A stretch of DNA of 15,143 nucleotides from an uncultured Sutterella sp. (GTDB lineage Bacteria; Pseudomonadota; Gammaproteobacteria; Burkholderiales; Burkholderiaceae_F), in contig CAJMEC010000044.1 of the NCBI GenBank assembly GCA_905212345.1, positions 1-15,143 on the forward strand. The letters run 5' to 3'. Each line of letters begins with the position of its first letter. Positions within the stretch are counted from its first letter, which is position 1. The notes under the pieces were generated by a model. That model did not search any database, was not told the DNA's origin, and saw nothing but the letters and a program-made list of their open reading frames with translations. Position numbers and translations under genes: made by a program. Positions 1 through 7,848 of the stretch are shown piece by piece.

Positions 1-2
1 CG

Positions 3-398
3 ATTCTTAACCGATTTGAAAAGTTACTTAATCTTCCTTTTAAAGAAGCAACGACGGCTGTCATTGATTGCGCCATTGATCAACTGCAAGAATACTGCGA
101 AGGGAAAAGAAAGCAGTTTGATCTTCCCATTGAACTCATCGGGACGCCATTTCAGATAAAGGTCTGGCAGGCTTTGCAAACTATTGCTTACGGGCAATGT
201 GTTTCATACGGTGACGTCGCTCTAGCGATCGGGCAATCTAAAGCCGTTCGCGCCGTTGGCGGAGCAGTCGGCCAAAATCCCTTATCAATCATCATCCCAT
301 GCCACCGCGTTATCGGTTCTAATAAGACGCTTACCGGATACGGCGGTGGTTTTGAGGCTAAGCGATTTTTGCTCAATATCGAAGGTTATCGATTCTAG
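3..398 (+). CDS. ogt: Methylated-DNA--protein-cysteine methyltransferase, 5' end missing
   Basis: Suicide DNA-repair enzyme that moves the alkyl group from O6-alkylguanine (and O4-alkylthymine) to its own cysteine. The reading frame is open from base 3 to the TAG at 396-398, giving about 131 residues, so the N-terminus lies outside the window; the family is usually 155-180 residues. The active-site motif IIIPCHRVIG holds the acceptor cysteine. The DNA-binding part is seen in VSYGDVALAIGQ and in RAVGGAVGQNP, whose Arg normally flips out the base. The C-terminal TGYGGGFEAKRFLLNIE is the typical end of the family. It converges on hisI, with only a hairpin between them. It could equally be called the Ada C-terminal domain, but no Ada N-terminal part is visible. 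Confidence 0.93.
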   Translation: MLNRFEKLLNLPFKEATTAVIDCAIDQLQEYCEGKRKQFDLPIELIGTPFQIKVWQALQTIAYGQCVSYGDVALAIGQSKAVRAVGGAVGQNPLSIIIPCHRVIGSNKTLTGYGGGFEAKRFLLNIEGYRF

Positions 399-405
399 GC
401 AACCG

Positions 406-436
406 CTTTCTGGCCGAGCTATGGTCGGCCAGAAAG
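406..436. terminator. Bidirectional hairpin between convergent ogt and hisI
   Basis: Twelve perfectly complementary bases, CTTTCTGGCCGA at 406-417 and TCGGCCAGAAAG at 425-436, enclose a 7-nt loop. It sits 7 nt after the ogt stop and 11 nt after the hisI stop on the other strand, as expected for a shared terminator. Neither side has a clear T-run, so it may act as an mRNA 3'-end stabiliser or need Rho. Confidence 0.55.
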
Positions 437-447
437 ATCGCAAAATT

Positions 448-1077
448 CTATATCCGCTGTTCTCTAATTTCGTGGCGTTTTTTCAAGTTTTCCGTGATGA
501 TGGCTAAGTCCAAATTCTCCTGCTGTAAAAGAACCAGCAGGTGATAAAGCAAATCAGACGCCTCGTTAATCGTCTCTTCCCGGTCATGTACGGTCGCTGC
601 CAGCGCTGTTTCGACCGCCTCTTCTCCGACTTTCTGAGCGATTCTTTTTGTTCCTCTGGCATAAAGAGAAGCAGTGTAAGAACTTTCAGGCGAAGCGCTT
701 TTGCGTTCAGCCAGAATTCTTTCAAGTCGACCCAAGAATTCATGAGCAGGAGCCAAATCACCGAAACAGCTCTCTTTTCCTAAATGACAAGTAGGCCCTT
801 GAGGATTGACCAATATCAGCAGTGAATCACCGTCACAATCAAGAGCGATATCAACAAAATACAAAAAATTTCCGCTTGTCTCGCCCTTAGTCCATAAACG
901 ATTTTTAGAGCGCGACCAAAAGGTAACTTTTCCGGATTCGAAAGTTTTATCCAAGGCTTCACGATTCATGTATCCCAGCATTAACACTCGACCTGAGACC
1001 GAATTCTGAATAACAGCTGGCATCAAACCATTGCCTTTTTCAAAATCTAAACGCTTTAAATCGTCATTATTTAGCAT
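448..1077 (-). CDS. hisI: Bifunctional phosphoribosyl-AMP cyclohydrolase / phosphoribosyl-ATP pyrophosphohydrolase (HisIE)
   Basis: Steps 2 and 3 of histidine synthesis: hydrolysis of PR-ATP to PR-AMP (HisE half) and opening of the purine ring (HisI half). Of 209 residues, about 1-115 are the cyclohydrolase, with metal-binding ALDCDGD (Asp80, Asp82, Asp84) and the cysteines of GPTCHLGKESCF (Cys97, Cys104). Residues about 132-205 are the HisE helical domain with the KVGEEAVE motif and EASDLLYHLL. An in-frame ATG exists 30 nt upstream (1107), but I chose 1077 because GGAG lies 6 nt before it and the enteric protein starts at the same place (203 residues in E. coli). The start overlaps the hisF end by 11 nt, suggesting translational coupling. 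Last gene of the operon. Confidence 0.96.
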   Translation of the reverse strand: MLNNDDLKRLDFEKGNGLMPAVIQNSVSGRVLMLGYMNREALDKTFESGKVTFWSRSKNRLWTKGETSGNFLYFVDIALDCDGDSLLILVNPQGPTCHLGKESCFGDLAPAHEFLGRLERILAERKSASPESSYTASLYARGTKRIAQKVGEEAVETALAATVHDREETINEASDLLYHLLVLLQQENLDLAIITENLKKRHEIREQRI

Positions 1078-1864
1078 TTTCAACTCCATAGGCCTTGCGC
1101 ATTTCAACGCCTTGGCTGATTAACCAGTTTTTTAGTTCTTCAATATTGAGAATATTCTTATGAAATACCGAGGCCGCCAATGCTCCGTCGACTTGAGCCT
1201 CTCTAAAAGCCTCCAAAAAATGTTCCCGTTTGCCTGCGCCGCCCGAGGCAATTAATGGCACCTGACAAATGGCCCTGACTTTTTTCAGCTGCTCAATATC
1301 GTAGCCTTGCCGCACACCATCTTGATTCATCATATTGAGGACGATTTCACCGGCGCCTAAAGTCTGCACTTGTCGAACCCAATCTAGTGTTTTCCAATTC
1401 GTCCGACGCGTCTTACTTTCATCACCAGTAAATTGATTGACCCAATACGTACTGCTTTGCGTGTCGAACCAAGAATCAATACCGATCACCACGCACTGCA
1501 CTCCGAATTCATCCGCTAACTTGGTAATCAACTCGGGATTGGCCAATGCTGGGGAATTAATTGAAATTTTGTCCGCTCCCATTGAAAGGATTCTGCCGGC
1601 CTCTTCAACACTGTCAATGCCGCCAGCCACCGCAAAGGGAATGTCGATCACTTCTGCGACCCGTTTTACCCAGTCTTTAGAAACGGTTCGTCCGTCAGAG
1701 GAAGCGGTTATGTCATAGAAAACCAATTCATCGGCTCCCTCCTCTGAGTAGCGCCGAGCGAGCGAAACAATATCGCCGACAATCTCATGGTTGCGAAAAC
1801 GCACGCCTTTGACAACTTGTCCATCTTTAACATCTAGACAAGGGATGATGCGTTTAGCCAACAT
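1067..1864 (-). CDS. hisF: Imidazole glycerol phosphate synthase, cyclase subunit HisF
   Basis: Works with HisH: uses ammonia delivered by HisH to convert PRFAR to imidazole glycerol phosphate and AICAR, the latter returning to purine synthesis. The 265-residue protein is a (beta/alpha)8 barrel. Both catalytic aspartates are at the standard positions, Asp11 in IIPCLDV and Asp130 in VVIGIDS. Phosphate-binding loops are seen in AVAGGIDS and IASGGAG. The ATG at 1864 is supported by AAGGAGG eight nt upstream and by the usual MLAKRIIPCLDV start. It begins 31 nt inside the end of hisA and its end overlaps hisI, so translation of all three is probably coupled. Confidence 0.97.
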   Translation of the reverse strand: MLAKRIIPCLDVKDGQVVKGVRFRNHEIVGDIVSLARRYSEEGADELVFYDITASSDGRTVSKDWVKRVAEVIDIPFAVAGGIDSVEEAGRILSMGADKISINSPALANPELITKLADEFGVQCVVIGIDSWFDTQSSTYWVNQFTGDESKTRRTNWKTLDWVRQVQTLGAGEIVLNMMNQDGVRQGYDIEQLKKVRAICQVPLIASGGAGKREHFLEAFREAQVDGALAASVFHKNILNIEELKNWLISQGVEMRKAYGVENAK

Positions 1865-2598
1865 TCAATGGCCTCCTTTACCGTAAATTTTTCTTCCAAA
1901 AGAGCCCGGCCAATAATGATTCCGTCTACAGTCGTTGTGGACAAGGCTCGTATGTCATCTAAAGAGCCGATGCCGCCGGATGCCTGAACACACAATTGCG
2001 GATAGGACCGACAAAGCCACCGGTAAAGCCTGACATTGCAGCCCTTTAATAAACCGTCTTTTGCCACATCAGTACATAAGACATGTTTCAAACCGACAGA
2101 CAAATAGCCCTCGATCATCTGGGTCACTGTAAAGGAAGACGCCTTCTGCCAAGCCTGAGTGACCACCATGGGAACACTGTCTTCATTAATTTTGCAATCA
2201 AGAGCCAAAATCAGGCGATCCGCACCAAACGATTGAAACCAACGGGAGACTGTTCGAGGATCATCGACAGCAACAGAACCTAAGATGACTCGCGCGACAC
2301 CGGCATCAAGAAGCGCGCGAACATCGTCCTCCTCACGTACCCCGCCTCCTGTCTGAACCGGCACTGACAGCGCCTTAACCAAACGTGCGATAAAAGCGGT
2401 CTGTCTTTTTTTAGGGTCTCGCGCGCCATCCAGATCCACAATGTGAAGTCTGCGGGAGCCGTCTTCAATGTAGTGGCTCAGTTGCTCAAGCGCGTCAATA
2501 CTGTAGCGAGTCTGTCTTCCATAATCGCCCTGCTGCAACCGAACGACAGAACCGCCAATCAAATCAACCGAAGCAATAATATTGTTGGCGCTTTTCAT
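1834..2598 (-). CDS. hisA: ProFAR isomerase HisA
   Basis: 1-(5-phosphoribosyl)-5-[(5-phosphoribosylamino)methylideneamino]imidazole-4-carboxamide isomerase, an Amadori rearrangement, step 4 of the pathway. The 254-residue barrel shares the fold of HisF. Catalytic aspartates appear as Asp12 in ASVDLIGGSVVRL and Asp134 in LILALDCK; the third conserved site is TDVAKDGLLKG (Asp177). Phosphate loops are QTGGGVR and QASGGIG. The end, GRALLEEKFTVKEAIECW, is nearly the enteric HisA sequence. It carries about four extra residues at the N-terminus compared with E. coli, and the usual Pro before the first catalytic strand's Asp is Ser-Val here. The ATG overlaps the hisH stop by 4 nt. Confidence 0.96.
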   Translation of the reverse strand: MKSANNIIASVDLIGGSVVRLQQGDYGRQTRYSIDALEQLSHYIEDGSRRLHIVDLDGARDPKKRQTAFIARLVKALSVPVQTGGGVREEDDVRALLDAGVARVILGSVAVDDPRTVSRWFQSFGADRLILALDCKINEDSVPMVVTQAWQKASSFTVTQMIEGYLSVGLKHVLCTDVAKDGLLKGCNVRLYRWLCRSYPQLCVQASGGIGSLDDIRALSTTTVDGIIIGRALLEEKFTVKEAIECWLNASSLV

Positions 2599-3200
2599 AG
2601 GTCACCCTCAACAAAATTTCTCAGTAGCTTCAGTCCTGCCGCGCCGGAGCGCTCCGGGTGAAACTGAACTCCCCAAAAATTCTTACGACGCACAGCAGCG
2701 GAAAATGTCGTTCCGTACTCGGTGCTCGCGGTGGTGTATGAATTCAAATTGAAGGCGTAGCTGTGAACAAAATAAAAGTACTCACCCTGCTCACTGTTAA
2801 GTCCTTCAAAAAGCGGATCGTGGACGATGGGTTTAACGCGGTTCCAACCCATATGGGGCAGAGAGAGTTTTCCCACCTGAAGTTTGCCGACAGACTCAGG
2901 AATCACGTTTAGCATTTTCACACCGCCCGTCTCTTCACTGTCTGAACCTAAAAGCTGCATTCCAAGACATATACCCAAAACAGGACAGCGACTTTCGGCA
3001 ATGCACGCAACCAGATCCCTTTTTTGTAACTCGCGCATAGCGGCCTGCGCCGTTCCCACCCCCGGTAAAAATAGTCGGAACGCGCGTTTGGCTTGGGCGG
3101 ACTCGGCTGTCACAAGCGGCTCAACGCCAAGGCGCTTTACCGCTGACAAAAGGGAAGTCAAGTTGCAACACCCTGTGTCCAAAATCACGATGTTTTTCAT
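2595..3200 (-). CDS. hisH: Imidazole glycerol phosphate synthase, glutaminase subunit HisH
   Basis: Class I glutamine amidotransferase that hydrolyses glutamine and channels ammonia to HisF. The catalytic triad is complete in the 201-residue protein: Cys78 in LGICLGMQLL, and His181 and Glu183 in VQFHPERSG. The oxyanion-strand loop LPGVGTA and the interface segment LPHMGWN are also present. The start at 3200 has GGGAG eight nt upstream and overlaps the hisB stop by 4 nt; the end overlaps the hisA start by 4 nt. Confidence 0.97.
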   Translation of the reverse strand: MKNIVILDTGCCNLTSLLSAVKRLGVEPLVTAESAQAKRAFRLFLPGVGTAQAAMRELQKRDLVACIAESRCPVLGICLGMQLLGSDSEETGGVKMLNVIPESVGKLQVGKLSLPHMGWNRVKPIVHDPLFEGLNSEQGEYFYFVHSYAFNLNSYTTASTEYGTTFSAAVRRKNFWGVQFHPERSGAAGLKLLRNFVEGDL

Positions 3201-4270
3201 TGAAGTACTCCCTTTGAAGAGGGCAGCGCATTGCCTTCAACTTTTATAGCTTCGCGCAGCGCGCGGGCAAATACTTTAAAGAGACTTTCTGCGCGATGGT
3301 GATCATTGTCTCCCGTGGTCTTTAAGTGCAAGGTGCAGCCCAGCGTTTGAGACAGCGACCTAAAGAAGTGCTCAATCATTTCCGTGGACATATCCCCCAC
3401 CTTCTGATATTTGAAAGAAGCGCTGTAAACCAAATACGGGCGATTGGATAGATCCAGAGCGCATTGAGCAAGACACTCATCCATCGGCAGCATGAAGCCA
3501 AAGCGAGCAATTCCTCTTTTATCGCCGAGGGCTTGCTTTAAAGCTTCACCCAACACCAACCCGACATCTTCAATTGTGTGATGATCATCGACCTGAAGGT
3601 CGCCTTTGACTGAAATTTTCAACATGATGCCGGCATGCGTGGCAATTTGCTCAAGCATATGGTCAAAAAAGCCAATTCCGGTGCTGATTTCCGACTCCAT
3701 TGCGTGATCCAAATCCACCGAGATACGAATATCGGTTTCTTTTGTTTTACGTTCAATCTGTGCGCGACGAAGTCCTAAGGAGAGTATTTTCTGGGCAATA
3801 TTCGTCCAGTTCCAATTGTCTCGGCTATACAGAAAAGCTTTTAAACCCATGTTGACAGCCAACTCAACGTCGCTTAGCCGATCGCCTATTACAAAGGATC
3901 GCTCGCAATCCATTTCTCCCGATTCCAAAAATTTTTTCACTAGCCCCACTTTCGGTTTTCGGCACTCACACTGATCTTCAGGCTTATGCGGACAAATCAA
4001 AATATCGCGGAAATAGATACCTTGAGAACTCAAGATCTGAAGTAAAAGATTTTGAGGTCCTTCAAAATCCTTTTTCGGAAAACTCTCTGTTCCCAATCCA
4101 TCTTGATTGGAGACCATAATGAATTCCCATCCCGCATCGCGAAGTTTTTGCAAAGCGGCGATGCAGTCCGGCTCCAATACAAATTTTTCAAACCGATCCA
4201 CTTGGAAATCTTCAGGCTCAGCGATGAGAGTTCCATCTCGGTCGATAAAAAGAATTTTGGATTGACTCAT
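3197..4270 (-). CDS. hisB: Bifunctional histidinol-phosphatase / imidazoleglycerol-phosphate dehydratase (HisNB fusion)
   Basis: Two pathway steps in one 357-residue chain. Residues about 1-165 are a HAD phosphatase: the nucleophile motif FIDRDGT (Asp10, Asp12) and a zinc loop CPHKPEDQCECRKP with Cys93, His95, Cys101 and Cys103, the same numbering as in E. coli HisB. Residues about 170-357 are the dehydratase with FFDHMLEQIATH, DDHHTIEDVG and DNDHHRAESLFK manganese-binding motifs. An in-frame ATG lies 51 nt upstream at 4321, inside hisC, but 4270 is preferred: AGGAG is placed just before it, it overlaps the hisC stop by 4 nt (ATGA), and the length then matches the enteric protein (355). The fusion is typical of Gammaproteobacteria and some other lineages, not of most Betaproteobacteria. 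Confidence 0.96.
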   Translation of the reverse strand: MSQSKILFIDRDGTLIAEPEDFQVDRFEKFVLEPDCIAALQKLRDAGWEFIMVSNQDGLGTESFPKKDFEGPQNLLLQILSSQGIYFRDILICPHKPEDQCECRKPKVGLVKKFLESGEMDCERSFVIGDRLSDVELAVNMGLKAFLYSRDNWNWTNIAQKILSLGLRRAQIERKTKETDIRISVDLDHAMESEISTGIGFFDHMLEQIATHAGIMLKISVKGDLQVDDHHTIEDVGLVLGEALKQALGDKRGIARFGFMLPMDECLAQCALDLSNRPYLVYSASFKYQKVGDMSTEMIEHFFRSLSQTLGCTLHLKTTGDNDHHRAESLFKVFARALREAIKVEGNALPSSKGVLQ

Positions 4271-5337
4271 GAACCGGCTCCTTGAAGTACCTCGGTTAAT
4301 TTGTCGATAAACAATTCGCACTCCCCGATCGTTCCGACCGAAACTCTCAACACGCCCTTGTCAGAACCAGGCTCCCGAATCGCAACCCCCTTTTCCCAAA
4401 GACCTTTATAGATTTTTTCAGGTTCATCAACTTCAAAAAGCACAAAGTTTGTTTGTGACGGATAGACTGAACGAACTCCGGGAATTTTGGTCAAAGACTT
4501 TTTCAAATAAGCGCGATTTACCCGGATCAGTTCTACCCGTTGCCTCATCGCGGCAATGCCACCATCAGAAAGAGCGCGAGCGGCAATAGCCGCAACAGGT
4601 TCCGGCACCGGGTAAGGCGCAATGACTTTACGCAAAGCCGCTATTAAATTCTGTTGCGCCAAAATCATCCCGCAACGCAACCCTGCCAAGGCAAAAGCTT
4701 TCGAGAGCGTTCTAATCACTGCAAGATTGGGATATTTTTTGATTAAATCCACTACAGTGGCCTGAGGACAAAACTCAATGTAAGCCTCATCAACGGCAAC
4801 AATGGCGTCTTTGGCCGCCTCCAACACCCGAATGACTGAGTCTCGGCTAACCATCGTGCCCGTCGGGTTATTGGGATTACATAAAAAGACCACCTTGATG
4901 TCCTGGTTTTGTGCCAACGCCTTACACAATCCCAAAGTATCCAAAGCAAGCGATCTTTTTGCCTCAATGGCCAAAACGTTCGCGCCACAGGTCTTCGCAC
5001 TAATACCGTACATGCTGTAGGTTGGCAGGGCGTAAAGCACGGTGTCCTTAAAAGGCGTGCAAAACGTACGGATAATTAATTCAATGCCCTCATCGGCCCC
5101 TCGGGTCACAAGTACCTCTTCAGGCCCAACGCCTGCGTATTGCGCATAACGGGTGCGAAACAAGTCTGGCTGCACTTGTGGATAGCGGTTTAATGTTTCA
5201 AACCGCATCTCGTACTTGGTTGCTGTCGGGTACTCATTGGTGTTAAGCCACACCGTCCCCTCCGGAGCCCCCTCATTAGGAGACTCATAAGGGATCAATG
5301 TTCGAAGAAAAGAGGGCATTAATGAACGAATATCCAT
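4267..5337 (-). CDS. hisC: Histidinol-phosphate aminotransferase
   Basis: PLP-dependent class I/II aminotransferase converting imidazole acetol phosphate plus glutamate to histidinol phosphate. The 356-residue chain shows LNTNEYPTAT near the N-terminus, FLCNPNNPTG (Asn157), VDEAYIEF (Asp183, Tyr186) and the PLP lysine Lys213 in RTLSKAFALAGLRCG. The final Arg that binds the substrate carboxylate or phosphate is in LRVSVG. It starts 3 nt after the hisD stop with a weak upstream GGAA, and its end overlaps hisB by 4 nt, so it depends on the upstream promoter. Confidence 0.96.
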   Translation of the reverse strand: MDIRSLMPSFLRTLIPYESPNEGAPEGTVWLNTNEYPTATKYEMRFETLNRYPQVQPDLFRTRYAQYAGVGPEEVLVTRGADEGIELIIRTFCTPFKDTVLYALPTYSMYGISAKTCGANVLAIEAKRSLALDTLGLCKALAQNQDIKVVFLCNPNNPTGTMVSRDSVIRVLEAAKDAIVAVDEAYIEFCPQATVVDLIKKYPNLAVIRTLSKAFALAGLRCGMILAQQNLIAALRKVIAPYPVPEPVAAIAARALSDGGIAAMRQRVELIRVNRAYLKKSLTKIPGVRSVYPSQTNFVLFEVDEPEKIYKGLWEKGVAIREPGSDKGVLRVSVGTIGECELFIDKLTEVLQGAGS

Positions 5338-5340
5338 GAT

Positions 5341-6642
5341 TTAAATTCCATTAAGTTTCGCCAATCGGATGGAGACGGCGCGCTTGTGCGCATCCAACTT
5401 TTCTGCCTGAGCCAATTTTTCAATCGCAGGTGCCAAAGCACGAAGGCCTTCCTGGGTAACCTCCTGAATGGTCATGCGGCGCTCGAAATCAGCCAAACCT
5501 AAACTGGAATAGGTTTTTGCATATCCGTAGGTCGGCAAAACGTGATTTGTACCCGAAGCGTAGTCTCCGGCGCTTTCCGTGGACCAATCACCTAAAAATA
5601 CCGAGCCTGCATTTCGAACTTTGTTGACGAGCTCTTTTGCATTTCGTGTTTGCAGTATCAAGTGTTCAGGGGCGTAGCGATTGGAAATCACAACACACGC
5701 ATCCAAATCATCGGCCACAATAATGCGGCTCATTGACAAGGCCACCTCTGCGATGGCTTTGCGAGGCAGCGACTGTAGTTGGTCATCGACTTCCTGAGCA
5801 ACCTTCTCTGCCAATGATTGATCGGGTGTCACCAAAATAACTTGCGAATCCTTACCGTGCTCGGCCTGAGAGAGCAAATCGGCTGCAACAAATGCGGGGT
5901 TGGCCGCCGCATCGGCAATGACCAATACCTCTGAGGGGCCTGCCGGCATATCAATGGCCGCTCCGCCCGCGCATTCGCTCACTAAACGCTTGGCTTGCGT
6001 TACAAAAGCGTTACCAGGGCCAAAAATTTTCATCACTTTCGGCACACTCTGCGTCCCGAAGGCCATAGCGGCAATCGCCTGAGCGCCGCCCGATTGATAA
6101 ATTTCTGTTACCCCACACAGCTTAGCGGCATACAAAATTTCGTCAGCAATTTTGGGCGGCGACATCAAAATGACTTTGCGGCAACCGGCAATTTTTGCAG
6201 GAATCGCCAACATCATCACGGTTGAAAAAAGCGGAGCGGTACCTCCCGGCACATACAAACCTACAGAATCGATGGCATGCGTTACCTGACGGCATGCGAC
6301 CCCGGGCATCGTCTGCACCTCTACCGGTTTGACTGCCTGAGCGCGGTGAAAAGCTTCAATATTTTCGGCAGTTAATTGCATAGCCTCTTTTATGTCATTT
6401 CCCAAACGACACTCTGCCGCTTCAATTTCATTTTCACTGACTCGAATTGTTGTAAGCGCTGTTTTATCAAATTTGACCGCGCAGTCACGCAGAGCATCGT
6501 CTCCTCTTGCCCGCACATCTGCCACAATGGCATTCACGGTTTTAGCAATATCAGCCCCGGCCAAAACCGCCGGCCTCATTAAAAGTTCGGCCTGCTCTTT
6601 CTCCGTCAATTTATTCCAAATAACGGCTTTCATTACAGACAT
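5341..6642 (-). CDS. hisD: Histidinol dehydrogenase
   Basis: Zinc enzyme that oxidises L-histidinol to L-histidine in two NAD+-dependent steps, the last reactions of the pathway. In the 433-residue protein the zinc ligands Gln259, His262, Asp360 and His419 and the catalytic pair Glu326-His327 (APEHL) fall at exactly the numbers used for the E. coli enzyme. IFGPGNAFVTQAKRLV and SAGDYASGTNHVLPTYGY are family signatures. The start at 6642 is supported by AAGGGGAG six nt upstream; a second Met follows at residue 4. Fifteen nt separate it from hisG. Confidence 0.97.
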   Translation of the reverse strand: MSVMKAVIWNKLTEKEQAELLMRPAVLAGADIAKTVNAIVADVRARGDDALRDCAVKFDKTALTTIRVSENEIEAAECRLGNDIKEAMQLTAENIEAFHRAQAVKPVEVQTMPGVACRQVTHAIDSVGLYVPGGTAPLFSTVMMLAIPAKIAGCRKVILMSPPKIADEILYAAKLCGVTEIYQSGGAQAIAAMAFGTQSVPKVMKIFGPGNAFVTQAKRLVSECAGGAAIDMPAGPSEVLVIADAAANPAFVAADLLSQAEHGKDSQVILVTPDQSLAEKVAQEVDDQLQSLPRKAIAEVALSMSRIIVADDLDACVVISNRYAPEHLILQTRNAKELVNKVRNAGSVFLGDWSTESAGDYASGTNHVLPTYGYAKTYSSLGLADFERRMTIQEVTQEGLRALAPAIEKLAQAEKLDAHKRAVSIRLAKLNGI

Positions 6643-6657
6643 TTCTGCTCCCCTTTC

Positions 6658-7557
6658 TTATTTCAGCATCTTTTCAATCGGCAAAACCAAAATTGAACTA
6701 GCGCCCAACGCTTTGAGTTTTTCCATCGTTTCCCAAAACAGCGTTTCACGACTCACCATGTGCATAACAATTTTTGAGTCATCATCGGCCATCGGCAAAA
6801 GGGTCGGGTGTTCCGCCCCGGGCAACAGCCGCACTACTTCTTCAATCTTGTCCTTAGGTGCATGAAGCATGATGTACTTAGATCCTCTGGCCATGAGAAT
6901 GCCATCGATTCGAGCCAAGATCATGTCCATCAACGCACGTTTTTGATCGGAAAACTCGCCCTGGCGTTCAATGAGACAAGCTTTTGAGCGAAAAACGGTT
7001 TGCACTTCTTTTAAACCGTTGGCTTCCAGGGTGGCTCCGGTTGAGATTTGGTCACATATGGCATCGGCCAAGCCTGCGCGCGGAGCGATTTCCACTGAAC
7101 CCGTCAAAATACAGGTTTTAAATTTCACACCCTGTTCACGCATCCACCTGCCTAAAAGATTGGGAAAAGATGTAGCAATGCGAAGTGCTTGTAAATCGGA
7201 GGCGCCTTTCCAGGGCTTGTCTAGCGGAATGGCAATACCCAAACGGCATTCCCCGAAGTCAAGACGACGTCTCACGGTATAGGCGGCTTCCCGACCCAAA
7301 GCTTCACGAGCTAGCTTTGTTTCTTCTAAAACTCCTTCACCGACGATTCCCATATCAACCGTGCCATCCATGACAAGTCCAGGGATATCATCGTCTCTCA
7401 CAAGAAGCACTTCCACCGGGAAGTTTTCTGCAATGGCGATAAGACGCTGAGCGCGAACACGAACCCGCAGGCCCGCCTGCTCAAGCAAATCAAATGAATC
7501 TTCAGACAAACGCCCCGACTTTTGAAGCGCAATGCGTAAACGAGAATTTTCAGACAT
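6658..7557 (-). CDS. hisG: ATP phosphoribosyltransferase, long form
   Basis: First and committed step: ATP + PRPP to PR-ATP; normally inhibited by histidine. At 299 residues it is the long form, which has a C-terminal ACT-like regulatory domain and needs no HisZ partner. RLRIALQKSGRLSEDS, RDDDIPGLVMDGTVD, GSVEIAPRAGLADAICD and STGATLEANGL (PRPP loop region) are all present, and the regulatory end HMVSRETLFWETMEKL plus LVLPIEKM closely follow E. coli. An upstream in-frame ATG at 7572 would add five residues, but the Shine-Dalgarno AAAGGA lies between the two ATGs and serves 7557, giving the same length as the E. coli protein. First structural gene after the attenuator. Confidence 0.97.
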   Translation of the reverse strand: MSENSRLRIALQKSGRLSEDSFDLLEQAGLRVRVRAQRLIAIAENFPVEVLLVRDDDIPGLVMDGTVDMGIVGEGVLEETKLAREALGREAAYTVRRRLDFGECRLGIAIPLDKPWKGASDLQALRIATSFPNLLGRWMREQGVKFKTCILTGSVEIAPRAGLADAICDQISTGATLEANGLKEVQTVFRSKACLIERQGEFSDQKRALMDMILARIDGILMARGSKYIMLHAPKDKIEEVVRLLPGAEHPTLLPMADDDSKIVMHMVSRETLFWETMEKLKALGASSILVLPIEKMLK

Positions 7558-7618
7558 CGTTTTTCCTTTCAATGAATTTATTCATCGACCTTGACGCCGG
7601 AAAAACGAGGAAGATACG

Positions 7619-7644
7619 AAAAACCCCCGGAATTCTTTCGGGGG
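7619..7644 (-). terminator. his attenuator terminator (E:F)
   Basis: On the minus strand CCCCCG (7644-7639), a 9-nt loop and CGGGGG (7629-7624) are followed directly by five T (7623-7619), a textbook intrinsic terminator 62 nt before the hisG start. Its 5' arm and loop overlap segment E, which can instead pair with D upstream. Confidence 0.93.
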
Positions 7645-7752
7645 CCTGCACATTTTATGACCGGATTTTCTTGTTGCCACCGAAAGAATCTTTTCGTCTT
7701 CCGGCGCAAGCCAATCATTCGCCAGAGACTACTCAAGCGAATGCTGATGGCT
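7619..7752 (-). promoter_or_regulatory. his operon transcription attenuator (alternative RNA pairings A-F)
   Basis: Minus-strand RNA between the leader peptide and hisG. A (AGCCA 7752-7748 and CATTCGC 7743-7737, covering the His codons) pairs with B (GCGAATG 7722-7716 and TGGCT 7713-7709). C (CCGGAAGA 7704-7697) pairs with D (TCTTTCGG 7687-7680). E pairs with F as the terminator. The alternative set is B:C (CTGGCG 7725-7720 with CGCCGG 7706-7701) and D:E (ATTCTTTCGG 7689-7680 with CCGAAAGAAT 7641-7632, 10 perfect pairs). A ribosome waiting for His-tRNA blocks A, so B:C and then D:E form and hisG is transcribed. A ribosome reaching the stop at 7731-7729 masks B, so C:D and E:F form and transcription stops. 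The pairings are read directly from the sequence; the mechanism follows the enteric his leader. Confidence 0.87.
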
Positions 7753-7776
7753 AAGGGCAACAAACAAATATCTCAT
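7729..7776 (-). CDS. hisL: his leader peptide (15 codons, two His)
   Basis: Short ORF reading MRYLFVALSHQHSLE followed by TAG at 7731-7729. AAGGA sits 6 nt before the ATG at 7776, a strong ribosome binding site. His codons are codons 10 and 12 (7749-7747 and 7743-7741), lying in pairing segment A of the attenuator. The peptide itself probably has no function; its translation senses charged His-tRNA. Two His codons are few compared with the run of seven in E. coli HisL, so regulation may be weaker or tuned differently. I see no similarity to known leader peptides beyond position and His content; the pairing logic downstream is the main support. Confidence 0.8.
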   Translation of the reverse strand: MRYLFVALSHQHSLE

Positions 7777-7829
7777 AAAAAATCCTTGATGATCGGTTTT
7801 TATTTTGACACCTTTATCCGGCCTCTGCC

Positions 7830-7845
7830 TACGTAAAAGAACGTA
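7830..7845. promoter_or_regulatory. Inverted repeat TACGT-N6-ACGTA, possible operator
   Basis: TACGT (7830-7834) and ACGTA (7841-7845) form a dyad with a 6-nt AT-rich spacer in the divergent control region, about 55 nt upstream of the his leader ATG. The geometry suits a dimeric regulator, but half-sites of five bases can occur by chance. Confidence 0.3.
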
Positions 7846-7848
7846 TGG

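Noticed and set aside
7578..7763. 61-codon minus-strand frame across the attenuator
   Set aside because: It begins at a TTG without ribosome binding site and runs through the attenuator stems. The 15-codon leader in another frame has a strong binding site and the expected His codons.
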